Of a stretch of 64,000 nucleotides of DNA, positions 37,466-49,230 are shown one piece after another. A model generated the notes under the pieces. The model saw nothing but the letters and a program-made list of their open reading frames with translations. It had not been told where the DNA came from and did not search any database. The DNA lies in NCBI GenBank assembly GCA_024195265.1, contig JAJLRJ010000010.1, forward strand, positions 23,453,454 to 23,517,453, given 5' to 3'. How positions within the stretch are numbered: position 1 is the first letter of the stretch; each line of letters begins with the position of its first letter. Source of the stretch: Dendrophyllia cribrosa. Lineage: Eukaryota > Cnidaria > Anthozoa > Scleractinia > Dendrophylliidae. The position numbers and the translations under genes are program-made.

Positions 37466-40400
37466 GTTTCTCCAAACCATCATATATAACCTAATTATTC
37501 AAAATTTAAGCCTTTTTAAATGCACGCCAAAAGTGAACAAGGTCGAAAGCACAAGTAAATTCAAAAGAGTTTAGCTGTAAACAAATGCTTCGACGATCTA
37601 CTAGCTTGAATTTAAGACAAAATCAGGTTTAAAAGTAAGCACTTAGCTCTATATTCCTCCAAAAAGGCTTGACTTGCAGAGTCACGAAGCCTCAAATGCG
37701 GTCTTGATCACTGTCTGAGAAATGTGAAACCTGTCTTGAGTAGCAAACCGCAAAAAAAATGCAGGGTAAAACGATTTTGCAAATAGTTTTCTCGATCCGC
37801 TAAATACAGAAGTGTTTACTAGCTGACGCAGCATAAATTGCTAAGATCCCGGATGTTGTGTGGCGTCATACGGGCATGCGCGCTAGCCTTGCGCGACACA
37901 CATGTTTTTGTTGCAGACAAGCGCCCGCGAAACATTCCGCTAGCCATGACCATGAAAAATGAGGGCATAGGTTCTATGAGTATGGGGCTGCGCAGCCGGG
38001 CCTTCGGCCCGGCGAGTGCTCTGCTAAAAAGCTCAAAACACATTGCGCTAGAAAAAATATTCAGCAAAGGTCATTTTGATAAAACTTAGTATTATTAAAC
38101 AACCGGGCAAATGCGTGTTGTCACATGAAACGAGACCTCCGACTCCCAATAAGCTATATTCAAAGTGAAGCTAAACAATGTTTGGACCACATCACTGGTT
38201 GCTTTCATTAAAAAAAAAAACTTTGACCTTCTATGTAATATTTTAATATCTTGAAATCATTTAACTAATACCCAGCAACCTCTGTGAAGATTTCTCAGAT
38301 TCATGCAGGAACATTGTCATGTTTCCATGGCAACCTGCATGTTTTGCATATTTTCTCAAATTATTAATCTTCTGTTAAATGCAGCTTTTCATTGAAAATA
38401 TTTTACTTCCTTGACCTTTTGCATCCTTCTATTAATTTTGCATTGTTTTTATACAAGTCACATGATTAGTTTAGCGGATTATCTCTCAAAAAAGCAAAAG
38501 ATGATTTTTTTAGAGATCTGACACATTTCGTTATCGTCCATATCCTTAAACGTTTATAAGTTTAAAAAATTTACTAATAACATCAAACATTGTGAATTTA
38601 AATGTACCGAACATTTCTTGTTAATGATATGTGACCGATACATTTAGCCAATTATAAAAGTATCTGATGTCAACGAACATCTAAGAAAGCGGATCTGGAA
38701 AATTATGGCGTTTTGAAAAGCGTACCTTATCGGAATTTTATTACCATAGGATCAATAATGTGACGTCGCAAATACATATATTTGATCAGATATTCGTTCC
38801 AAATGTTTGGAACTAAGGGAAAATTAGAAGGATTTGTATGGAAGCATAAAAGCGCCAATATGTCAACTCCAAATTGCAACAAGATGCTGATTTTTGACAG
38901 GCCGGCATTTTTCGTCATGCTCTTTCTGAATATCTGATCAAATCCCATAATTTCAAAGAATGAAAAAGTAGTAACAAAAGTGTCACGGGCTGTGCATTCT
39001 TTGCATTCAGGACAGATCTTTGAAGGCAGGATTTTGAGATTATTTAAAAAAAAGGTCTTAAAAACGTCACTGAAATTTCCATAGTCATCAACAGAATATA
39101 AATAATTTCCTCTCACAATTCATTGTAAGAGGAAGGAGAAGTCGCTCCCTTTTTATCGCTCACAGGTCGTCGTCGTGACCGGGAACGTCAGTTGATCGCG
39201 CGCCTACTGCTACTGATCATACAAGTTAACCAGCAATTGGTTCGCGTGAGTAAAACTTTAACTGTCAAATATCTTACATGATGCACTGCTTTTGACGCAC
39301 ATCCAGAAGAGGATTTTCTAAACTGACTCGAACGCTCGAGAAAATAGGACAATACATGACGTTTAATCCTTCATATCCGCGCTTCAAAATGTACTCGTGT
39401 CATGTAAATTTGTTCTAAATTCCACTCGAAAGCTGCAACAATGTGCTCATCATTTTGAAATCTTTAGAGTTTTTTTGAGCATTAAACTTTTTCACTTCTC
39501 AAACATGTAACTTGGAACTCTTAGGGATAAAAGCCCAAGACCCTCGGTAAGAAGTAATAATAATAATAATAATAATAACGTATCAAGAAATGGTCTGATT
39601 CGCACATTAAGATTTAAACAATAGGCCTTTTGTTTTAAGTGTCGCTGCCGAAACCACGCTGAAAAGTTCGTGGATGATCGTAAAATCTTCGGCTTGACAA
39701 CCTGAGCGCGTGCTAACAAAGAACTCTTTTGAAATAGACTCATAAAACTGGCTCGGTCATAGAATTTCATTTTCAGTTTGAAAGAATGCGCGCTCATACC
39801 AGCGTACTTTAGCGCAAAGGTGTGACTTTTAGGGAGATGTGATTTTTTTGCTTTAAAACGCCAAGTGCTTTCATGAATAAAGATACAAACGCATATTTAC
39901 ATAAACAATAATTTCCGAGGCGTGAGATTTAAATGCTTTCATCTCGGAACTGAAAGCCGTAGTAAAACAAAAATCCAAAATAAAACGAGTTAAGTGCTTT
40001 GCTAGTTTGTTATCCGATGAACGTAGCTGCCGTTAGCCTCGCAAAACAGACTTTCAGGCATGATGTCAACGAATAAAGCAACACGTTTACGTAACAATTA
40101 TTTGCGCGGCTACAAGATTTGAATGATTTATAAATCAGAACGAAGCTCGTTTAAAACCTTAAGAACGCAACCAATGTGTTGTCGTTAGAGGAACATTTAA
40201 GCCTCGCTCACTTGCTGTTGTTAGTTTTGTCGTGTCAGTTATAGCTCTATACCTTTCTGACGGGAAAACCTGCCACTTAGCTCGGCCCGCCGAAGATTCA
40301 TCGGAAATTTTGAATTTCCCTCGCCTGTTTTAAGCCATTGTTTCATCGTTGATCGTTTTTGCCCTTACATGGTCAAAAACGATCAAGAATACAATACCTA

Positions 40401-40490
40401 TTGTTTTCGAAATTGACCCGCTTTTCTTGATACGAATTATATTGCGCGTGTTACATGTGAATATGCTCACACGCGCATTACATTATTTTT
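37466..40490. other. Mostly non-coding host-like DNA
   Basis: Contains a strong 19-base hairpin (GCCGGGCCTTCGGCCCGGC) near 37996, a 129-codon minus ORF at 38727-39116 that I cannot place, and a (TAA)n microsatellite at 39555-39578. Nothing else supported. Confidence 0.35.
39555..39578. repeat. (TAA)n microsatellite
   Basis: Eight consecutive TAA units. Confidence 0.9.
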
Positions 40491-40500
40491 GTTTAACTAA

Positions 40501-41373
40501 GGGCCGATTCGCACTAGCGGACAAATTTTGTAACAATTTGTAGATTTCTTCATTAATGTGTCACTTGTTACAGAAAACAAGTGCGAATACGTTTTTTGAG
40601 ACCTAGAACTTGTCCAACAATTCAGGAAAACAAAGAAGCAGTTGTCTTATGATTGGTCAGCGTTGCACGCGCGATACATTTTGTCAAACAATCGCAAAAA
40701 CAAGTGCGAACGACTTGCTGGACAAGTGCAAATTTTGTCAAAACGGACAAATCGTCAAAGGGGCCGTTGTCCTGCCTCAAGGCAGGACAATTCATGACAA
40801 GTCGCATTCCAATGCCCCTCGTAATGCCAGATAACAATACGTTGTTGATTGGCTATTGTGTTTGGTCTGGATTGTACTAAAAAACAACACGCGAAATTTC
40901 GTCCTTTGCCCATTTATCATAGTCCCGCTTCGTGGACGATTGTGTGGCGTTAACATCTGTCGAAATGCCACTTGCTTCATAACTTGCCGAGGTGACGTCG
41001 TGGAAGGATGGTAATTCCGGGGTTGGAACAAGAGAATGCGGAGGGAACCAGTTTGTGCCGATAAATGGACGGGAAAAATAATAGTTTTCTTGCGACATTT
41101 TCCCCGCACGAGCACAAAAACATCAGTACACGCGCACTTCAAATGCAAATCGTTTTAACATTTTTCACCACGTGGACCTGCCTGCATATTTGATGTTTGC
41201 TCAAGACGACCGTGCCGAGAAATGTACAAGGATGCCAGAAGCACGTGCAGAGCTATTGTACTAATAATTATACCTTTTGTTTTCTTCAAAATGTCTCTGA
41301 CTTGTCGCGACAATTTTGTTTTTGTCAAAAATGTCATGACATTTCAAACTTGTCCGCTAGTGCGAATCGGCCC
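40501..41373. mobile_element. PIF/Harbinger-like DNA transposon, non-autonomous
   Basis: Terminal inverted repeats GGGCCGATTCGCACTAGCGG (then ACAA) and its complement, 873 bases apart, flanked by TAACTAA at 40494-40500 and 41374-41380. A TAA core duplicate and GGGCC ends fit PIF/Harbinger. A minus ORF at 40877-41098 ends in TKRDYDKWAKDE, which could be a remnant of the Myb-like protein such elements carry. No transposase. Confidence 0.65.
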
Positions 41374-41471
41374 TAACTAAAAATCTATATTGACAAGATA
41401 AACATTTACAAAATAAAAATTACAAGATAAGAAATTAACAAATTAGAGACTGACATTAAAATTTAAAACCA

Positions 41472-41657
41472 TCAGCAAATTGCCATCAAATAAACGAAAG
41501 TAGTTAATAAAAAAATAATTATTAAAAGGTAGCCTAAAAGGTGCGTTTTTAATGCTAGGGCTTTAAATGCTAAAATGCTTGTGATAGAACGAATGGATGT
41601 TGGCAGATTATTCGAAATTTTTGGCGCGGCCGACTGAAATGCTCTATCACTAAGCAT
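41472..41657 (-). pseudogene. C-terminal tail of a LINE reverse transcriptase
   Basis: Residues LSDRAFQSAAPKISNNLPTS, then SILAFKALALKTHLL, match the familiar GDRAFSVAAPKLWNSLP...FK..LKTHLF tail of CR1/jockey-like non-LTR ORF2. Only the 3' end is present, as usual for 5'-truncated copies, and the reading continues into hydrophobic 3' sequence without the upstream RT domain. Confidence 0.6.
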
Positions 41658-41864
41658 AGGATACTAGGATTTTCCACTATTATCCACTTCTGTTATTCCA
41701 CACAATGGATATTTATGTCACGCCAAGGGATTCTGAGCCGAGAATGATGGTTTCCTATTTTTTTAATTTTATATTGTGTTATTGAAATAATGTCGATAAA
41801 TGTATTTGTATCAGTTGTAATTATCATTTTATTATAACTTTATTATATTGTAACTCAAACTTAC

Positions 41865-42440
41865 TAGGGCCCAAATGATAACACCAGCAATGGCTATAAG
41901 GACCACAGTAACAGCAAGCAATGGCCAAGCCTTTAGAACTGCCTGCAGAACAACATCGAGTGCGTTGACTTTATCTTCAGTAGTGATGAACTCTGATCCA
42001 GGATATTCAGCAAGTTTAACGAAAGAAAAATCGCTGTATCGTCGATTGCTCGGAGGCTCGAATATCGGAAAGGCCATTGCAACTTTCTTATCTCTCAGGA
42101 GCTCAATCATTTTATATTCACTGGCAGCTTGCTTCGTTTTAACGTTTACAACGACCTTATGCACATGTATAGATCCGTTCACTATTGTATCGCTTAAATG
42201 GCAACCTTCGATGTATGGCAATACCACGTCTCGTATCATTCCATGCACATCATTGTCAAAAGTGTCATTGGTTGCAATTGGTAATTGTGCGTAAGGAGGC
42301 TTACTACTCCAAACCGCGACTGCAAAAACCGGTTCATATACATCATAATGGACTGAGTTTTTTTCCATTACGACGACCTCTAGTTGAAATACAGCGATTC
42401 CGATAATGAAAATTGACAGCATGTCCCATCTTTTCCTCAT
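41865..42440 (-). CDS. First coding exon of a host secreted/membrane protein
   Basis: 192 codons with proper splice signals: acceptor TTTTTACAG just before 42447 and donor CTA|GTAAGT after 41865, phase 0. ATG at 42440 leads into a signal-peptide-like helix (MLSIFIIGIAVFQLEVVV), a soluble region (WSSKPPYAQLPIATNDTF; AMAFPIFEPPSNRRYSDF) and a transmembrane helix (LLAVTVVLIAIAGVIIWAL) at the exon end. The layout resembles the ligand-binding half plus first membrane helix of glutamate-receptor- or channel-like cnidarian proteins, but that identity is from memory and weak. Further exons should lie at lower coordinates; I did not find them. Confidence 0.6.
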
Positions 42441-42489
42441 TGTATTTCTGTAAAAATGAGCGCCAGAGTTATACATTACAATGGCTCCT

Positions 42490-43950
42490 GAACACAGAAT
42501 GAAATAACGATTTTAAGTCCAAGTAAAGGTTCCTTAAAGAAACTTAAAGAACAATTTCGACTATGAAATGATATATATGAAATAAATCATATTTCGACTA
42601 TCTTTAAGTGCACCGTAAATTACTTAAATAAGTAAATTACTTAAATAAGTCTATACTTGACAACACTTAAAGCAAGTAATGAACAATTTAATTTGCCCAG
42701 GGTATATTTGTCGTCTCTGAATACCTCCCAAAAATGTCTCAGTAAGCATCCTGATGTCTTATTTCAAAATCCAAAATTTCAGGTCAATATCTTAAATATA
42801 ATCGTTCAGAAGATATGGACATTCAAAATTTGGCCTTTTGACCACTTTTGAGCATTCTGATTGGTTGAATTAGGTCACATGACCCTTTGGCGGGACATTC
42901 AAAATATAGTTTTTCAAGTGTTTCTGTACCAGAACTGAGTTGTGCTAGCAAATTCAAACGAAAAGCAACTGATTTTGAGGATTGAAAACATTCTTTTAAT
43001 ATCATTTTGATCTGTCAAGTCAACAGTTGAGGGAGTTTGACAGCTGTCAATCATAGGGAATTAGCAAATAAGTAAATCACAAAAACGCGTTTTTCTCATT
43101 CGGATTTTAACATTTTTCGATTCCGTTTTCAGTAATGCGTTTCAACAGCTAATTGGCACAATCATGTGGTAGGGAACTTGAGTTGCATTATTGTAAGCAA
43201 AATTTACCGAGCAAAACATTGATTTATATTTTTTTAACCACATTTTCCCATAACTTTTCATACACTAATGCAACTCAAGTTCCCTACCACACGATTGTGC
43301 CAATTGGCTGTTGAAATGCACTGCTGAAAACAGAATCAAAAAATATTAAAATCCGAATGAGAAAAACGCGTTTTTGTGATTTACTTATTTGCTAATTCCC
43401 TATGATTGACAGCTGTCAAACTCCCTCAACTGTTGATTGACAGATCAAAATTATATTAAAAAGAATGTATTGAATCCTCAAAATCAGTTGCTTTTCGTTT
43501 GAATTTGCTAGCACAACTCAGTTCTGGTACAGAAACACTTGAAAAAACTATATTTTGAATGTCCCGCCAAAGGGTCATGTGACCTAATTCAACCAATCAG
43601 AATGCTCAAAAGTGGTCAAAAGGCCAAATTTTGAATGTCCATATCTTCTGAACGATTTAAGATATTGACCTAAAATTTTGGATGTTGAAATTAGACATCA
43701 GGATGCTTACTGAGACATTTTTGGAAGATATTTTGAGAGGGCAAATATACCCTGGGCAAATACCTGTTGTTGAAAAATTGAATTAAAGATAACTTAAATG
43801 TTCTTAAACACATTTTAAAGATACTTACTTACTTTAATACATTTAAGAGTATTTACGTCTCAACTTGAAGATTTTCGATACCTTTAAGTAAAATTTAATT
43901 TTGTCTTAAAGATTAGTATAATTCATTATTTCGTCCTGTGGAGCCATGAG
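42490..43950. mobile_element. Element with CTTAAA-rich ends, interrupted by a fold-back element
   Basis: Many short words of the type ACTTAAAG/CTTTAAGT lie at 42510-42670 and again at 43785-43915 in the opposite sense. They could be subterminal repeats of one non-autonomous element split by the palindrome between them. No transposase, and the edges are not defined. Confidence 0.35.
42691..43761. mobile_element. 1.07-kb fold-back element
   Basis: Arms of about 500 bases, starting ATTTGCCCAGGGTATATTTG and ending with its complement, pair almost throughout. The loop is near 43200-43240. Any ORFs on it are mirrored and have no domain. Confidence 0.8.
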
Positions 43951-44464
43951 CTCAGCTTCTTGGTGAACAGATTCACATTTTCTGTTGGTAGCGTTGTTCC
44001 TTACTTTACAAGTGGCTATCCTCCGCCACAGCTTGATGCATGGAAACAATTCCGCCGCTCGATGGCACAGTTGCTTTTAAGGCCAGCAATTTAGCAATCG
44101 CCGGCGGAAACCACGCCTTTAGGCTATCGATCAAAGATCATTTTTTTAACGAATTATATTAAGTCAAAATACAAGAATTAAAAGAGAGAACAAAAAGAAC
44201 AATGCAAAGCATCAATAACAAAATTCTCGATTGTGAATGGTCATCCGCCCACCTTGGCGCGCGGTCACGTTGGTTTCCAATAAAACCCTTTTGTAATTGG
44301 ATAGCTGTTATTGGACACCTAAGTTGCGTGCGCGTCGATTACGTGCGCTCAAATGGATGGGTTCTTTTTTTCTGTTTGACCCTTATTGCATGGTTTCAAA
44401 CTGATAGAAAATATCCCTGACGTTTTGAGTACAAAATCGTTCTAACAGACTTTTCCATCTTGAG
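43951..44464. other. Non-coding, repeat-like
   Basis: A GTAATTGGATAGCTGT word near 44292 recurs in reverse near 52605, so part of this stretch belongs to a dispersed repeat. No gene. Confidence 0.35.
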
Positions 44465-44770
44465 TTTTGTTATTGATCCAATTAATTAGTAATTGGACTT
44501 CATGTCGTTCAAAAGGCCAGTTTCGATATATTGAAATTCTATCTTGGCTTATTCATCCTTCAGCCTTGTTATGATTTATTTTGTTTTATTTCCTCTAAGC
44601 CTCGGAGCCAAGTAATAATTTTAATATATCGAAATTGGACTATTCAGGGGTAATCGTGATGGTAGTTTCAAATCGTCCTCGCGTGATTTGAATTTACTCC
44701 CCGATTACTCACTGAATTGTGCCAAACTCAGTTAAACTACTATCACTTAGACATATCGGTATTATATAAC
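44465..44770. repeat. Dispersed repeat copy 1
   Basis: Words TTTTGTTATTGATCC, TAATTGGACTTCATGT, GATTTGAATTTACTC and AAACTACTATCACTTAG recur in the same order at 52675-52815. It is split here by the MITE at 44515-44640. Confidence 0.5.
44515..44640. mobile_element. MITE family M, copy 1
   Basis: Ends GGCCAGTTTCGATATATTGA and TCAATATATCGAAATTGG-type complement; the inner arm carries CCTCTAAGCCTCGGAGCCAA. The same family is at 61860-62021. Confidence 0.65.
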
Positions 44771-46600
44771 GTCGGCTTAAAGTTTAGGACCACAAACAAG
44801 GGACTTTTATAGTTTTCTGAAAAAACGTTTTTGGCTTTATATTAGCAATTTCTGTATAAGAAATATTCTTTCAGTAAAATCTGAACTAATCTACAGTCTG
44901 AAAAGCCAACTCTCGTTACATAGAATATGACATGAGGCATGACGCACAATAGCAATGACAGTCTATCAGCCTTACTTTGTTTTCTTCACGGATTTCGATT
45001 GTGATGCTCAAATTCGCTGATGTTTGATTTAAACAAAACAACACAGAAAGAATATGTCATCGAAAAGTTTCGAGACGTATTACGCCATATTCGATCCTCC
45101 TTCCATATTAAATTGGTAATATAGGCATGTTTTATTGGTTAAAATCCTTTCATTAACAGCTTCGTAGATGCAGATGTTTTGTTGCGCTTCTTTACAAACA
45201 CCGCAGACAAAACACCGCTATTAAAGGGACAGAGTGTCGCCAAAATATCGAAATTTCGCTTTTCTAATTTCCATGTTATATTGCCAAAAACCACCAAATA
45301 TACAACAATATCGAACAAAACTATTTCAGAGGACAAAACAAAATAAGTAGTTTGGGAAAATTGTGCAGATAAAAGATCACTCATAAGAATAAAAAGTTAT
45401 ATTTGTTTATATGACTGTATGCAAACTGGTCTACTACTAAACTCGGAATTATTAGACTTACCTAAGTGTAGCAATGTTGAACTTAACTTTTCTTTAGTAC
45501 GAAGAATGAAGCACTACGAAACACCTTGTAAGGTTTAAATGGAAATTTGTCCAAAGCTCACATGTTACGCCAAGCGTCGTCTTTGTTTAATTTCCTCAGT
45601 TGTCCATCACAACTGAAAAAGATCATGTCGTGGATAAGTTTCCTTATAAGCTCATGATATCACAGTTTCTCCATGATTCCAGGTTTAAAACAATGTTTAA
45701 TATATGATATTCAAACATTTCATGATAACGGTACATTCCCACAGCATTTCATAACTTATAATGCCGAGTCCGAAATCATACCTCTCTGATGATTTTGACC
45801 CACAATGCTGTTGTATTGCTGCATTGTTGTTACCATCATTATCGATCCTGCAACATCAAAAGAATCGACTACTCTTGCAAATTAACGGGAAAAAGGAACG
45901 CACTTTTCAGTTCATTGACCAATTTTAAGTCATTTTGCATATATGTCATTGCGCAGACGTTTGCCATTTGGCAAGTCATGCCACATGCCTTCAACCCTCA
46001 CCATAGTTTCTTTTCTTCATCACGTTCGTAACAGAAAAGGAAAAGCTGTCCAGAAAACATGAACTTTATCGCTTTTTAGTTATTTCAAATTATTGGTTTA
46101 AGCATTAAATAATATGATATCCGTCTATAGTGTATGTGTTAGTTAACTTTCTGTTTTCTTAATTTGTCTTAATTTGTAATTCCGGGAGATCATGAATAAT
46201 TTTCAGTTTGGCTTTCATCGCGTGCTTGACGATTTTTACTAATGGCTAGTAAAAGCAAAAACCTACTAGCCAAAATGAAATTTTATACTAGGCTTTCCCT
46301 AGTTGGCTACAGTTAGTCTCGAGCTCTGCTGACTGTTTATGACATCTTGTAAATTCAAAGACGGTAACACGGGTGCCATAAATTAGTTGGAAATGCCACA
46401 ACCATGCACAATTAATGGTTTTATTCATGCTTGCTAGTTAAAACTGATAATATTAACGATACGTTTCTACTGATTATTAGCTTCGACACAGTATGGTGTT
46501 TGCATAAATAAGACATAACACAGTATGACGTTAACATTTATAGTTTCTAGAATTAAGTAGAAACGTAGAGCTGGATTATTTGGTCCAAGTCATTTAATTG
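44771..46600. other. Non-coding DNA
   Basis: No supported gene. A minus ORF of 81 codons at 45139-45384 lacks recognisable features. Some short repeats of CTAGCCA near 46240-46310. Confidence 0.35.
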
Positions 46601-46703
46601 CTACTCAGAGTTTCATGCTCCTCACGAAGCAATCATCAGGCAACTGCCCAAAAATAACGGTTACAATCAGAGATATTAAAAAAAACAGAACAATGCATGC
46701 TAG

Positions 46704-47454
46704 TTATGGCGTGTGGAACGCAGGAACGGCGGATTGGACTTCAGGTTTGTACATGGACTCTTTACAAGGCAGGAACGACCTTGTTCTTCTGGACATGAGG
46801 CGTTGAACTGGAGAGCTGCCTTGAGATGGTGTAGGTGAGTTCCTCCACTCTAAGATAGCTTTCCACACATCTGCTCTTTCTTTGTTAGCTTTAGTGATGA
46901 TAGATTTCATAACCTTCACTGCTGACTCAGCCTTTCCATTTGTTTTCGGGTAATGAGGGCTGGACGTGAGATGTTGGAAGTCCCAGGCTTCTGCAAACTG
47001 GCGGAATTCTGCGGATGGCAAACATGTGCTTCAGGTGCTCAATTAAGGTGGATGTGGTTAAGGTATCCAGCTTCTTCATCCCAATGTAGTCTGAGTAGAG
47101 GTCGACAATGACTAGATAATGCTGGTTGTCGCACTCGAGACAGTCACTAGCAACAATTTGCCAGGGTAAGGTTGGGACTGGATAGGTCATCAACAGTTCT
47201 TTAAGGAGAGCTGGTTTGCTTTGCTGGAAAGTATCACACTTCTGAATTGCTTCCGTTAAGTCTGCTGTCATTCTTGGCCAATACATGATGTCTCTTGCAG
47301 TTTTAATTGTGTACTGGATTCCAAGGTGGGAGCGATGGGCTCGAGCTGTCATTTCAGTTCTTATTAGTGAGAGAAAATAATTCTTGTTCCACGAAATACT
47401 AGACCATTTTGCGTGGACAGTTACTCCTTGTATGGCCAGTACTCGCATACGCAA
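46704..47454 (-). pseudogene. pol: Gypsy 2 integrase
   Basis: Zinc-finger region (HRSHLGIQYTIKTARD; MYWPRMTADLTEAIQKC), first catalytic Asp in IVASDCLECDNQHYLVIVD, and catalytic Glu region SPHYPKTNGKAESAVKVMKS. The middle (second Asp, normally in a SDNG box) is destroyed by a frame change near 47000-47030. Confidence 0.75.
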
Positions 47455-48312
47455 AGCCGGGTCTGCAGTTTGTCATTTGGCCAACCAGTCGAAATCAATG
47501 TCATCAGCGTTTGCAGGGATGCATATTTCCTGGTTTCATGGCGTATCTGCTCTAGACGCTGGTCTGTGACGAAGACTGCTTCTTTCACATTTGTTTCTTC
47601 TAGTTTCTGTCGGAATCTTTCGTCTTCTTTCACTTGAAAGATCAGGTAGTCAGGGGTATCTACTTGACTGCGACGCAAGGGGAGTGCGGCTCGGGACAGC
47701 GTGTCACTAATAAACATCTGAGGTCCAGGCTTGTAGACCACTTTCAAAGGGTACTTCTGCAGTCTAAGACGTATTCGCTGAAGGCGCTTGGGGCTTGTCA
47801 AGATTGGCTTTGTGAAGATAGTCATCAGCGGCTTGTGGTCTGATAGCACTTGTACGACGTCTTTGCCCAGGATGTAGTGCTCGAACCTCTCGCCTGCAAA
47901 GACAATGGCAAGGCATTCTTTCTCTATCTGGGCGTAGTTGCGTTCAGTTTGTGTTAGTGCTCGGGAAGCATAAGCTACCGGACATCCATCTTGGGTGAGG
48001 ACCGCGCCTAGGCCAAATATCAGAGCTGTCGCATTCGATTGTGACTTCTTTGCTGACATCAAAATAACGAAGGACAGGTGCCTGGGTAATCAGCTCCTTG
48101 ATTCTGGAGAAGACACTTTCGTGTTGAGGTAGCCAATCGAAAACGGCCTGGCTGTCTGTTAGACGGCGGAGGGGTTCACAGACAGTGCTGAGCTGTGGCA
48201 GGAACTTGGAGAGGTAAGTGACTACTCCAATAAGGCGTTGAACTCCTTGTACGTCTGTATGGCACTTCACGGATGGCTGCGATTTTTTCCGGATCGGCTT
48301 AAAGGCCATCAA
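47421..48312 (-). pseudogene. pol: Gypsy 2 RNase H and connection domain
   Basis: Connection segment FLPQLSTVCEPLRRLTDS and FDWLPQHESVFSRIKEL, then RNase H with GAVLTQDGCPVAYASRALTQ, ERNYAQIEKECLAIVF and VLSDHKPLMTIF. A frame change lies near 48040-48060, just at the first catalytic region (TIECDSSD). Confidence 0.75.
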
Positions 48313-49230
48313 CTCCTAGGATGTGACCCATGTAAACTACTTTGCTAAGCTTGAAGCGTAGTTTCTTCTTGTTAATTTTTAATCCTCGCTCTCTGCATCG
48401 GTCTAGGAGTGCTTTAAATGCGAGGTCATGTGAAGTGGTCGCTTCTTCTATGGAATCACCAGATCCAAAGATAACGATGTCAACATGAATGACGGCAATG
48501 TTTTCAAGGCCTTCGAGACATTCATCAAGGCGCCTTTGAAACTCCTCGGGTGCAGACTTGATTCTGAAGGGCATTCGTAACCATCTGTATCTGCCGAAGG
48601 GGGTCCGAAATGTCGTCAAGTAGCTAAAGGGTTCGTCTAGGACGACTTGCAGGAATCCATCCTTAGCGTCAACAACAGAAAAGACCTTGTCTTTGGTAAG
48701 CTTGGGTGCGATATCTTCCACTGTGGGTGTGAGGTAATGATTTCTGATGATGCCTTTGTTGAGGCTAAGAGGGTCGAGACACAACCTAAGTTTGTTAGGC
48801 TTTCTCACGACAACCATGTTACTGATCCAAGGGGTAGGCTTTATTACCTTGGCGATAACACCCATGGTCTCAAGTTCGTCGATCTTGCGCTTGAGCTCAC
48901 CTTTAACTGGAATTGGTACACGCCTTGGGTTTTCTTGCACTGCTTTGGCATTTGGATCCATATCAATTTTGTAGGTGCCGGGTAACTTTCCGAGACCGGA
49001 GAATACGTCATGGTATTCGCGGAGGACTTGCTCTTGATAAAGCGGCGTATTACTGCTGAGGTTCACTTGCATGAGACACTCTTCATTGAAGTGAATAAGC
49101 TTCAAAGCTTCAGAGGCTCTTCCTGAGAGTAGTGATGTGGATGCGTGCTCAACAATCTCGAAGTGGATTTTCTTGGTTAAGCCATTGACTGTGCAGTAAA
49201 GTTTTGTACGGCCTATTGGGTGTATCACTA
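48299..49230 (-). pseudogene. pol: Gypsy 2 reverse transcriptase, catalytic Asp replaced
   Basis: Long open RT segment: VPIPVKGELKRKIDELETMG, NMVVVRKPNKLRLCLDPLSL, FSVVDAKDGFLQVVLD, RWLRMPFRIKSAPEEFQRRL. The expected xxDD box reads IAVIHVDIVIFGSG, with Val where the first Asp of the pair should be (a single A-to-T change), so the enzyme would be inactive. The upstream end is cut by the mariner insertion at TA 49229-49230. Confidence 0.78.

Noticed and set aside
37990..38020. GC hairpin like a bacterial terminator
   Set aside because: No bacterial gene nearby; a lone hairpin in eukaryotic DNA is not evidence of a terminator.
38727..39116. 129-codon minus ORF with CPECKECTARDTF
   Set aside because: No splice partners, no recognised domain; AT-rich chance ORF cannot be excluded.
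45139..45384. 81-codon hydrophobic minus ORF
   Set aside because: No start context, no family, probably part of an old repeat.
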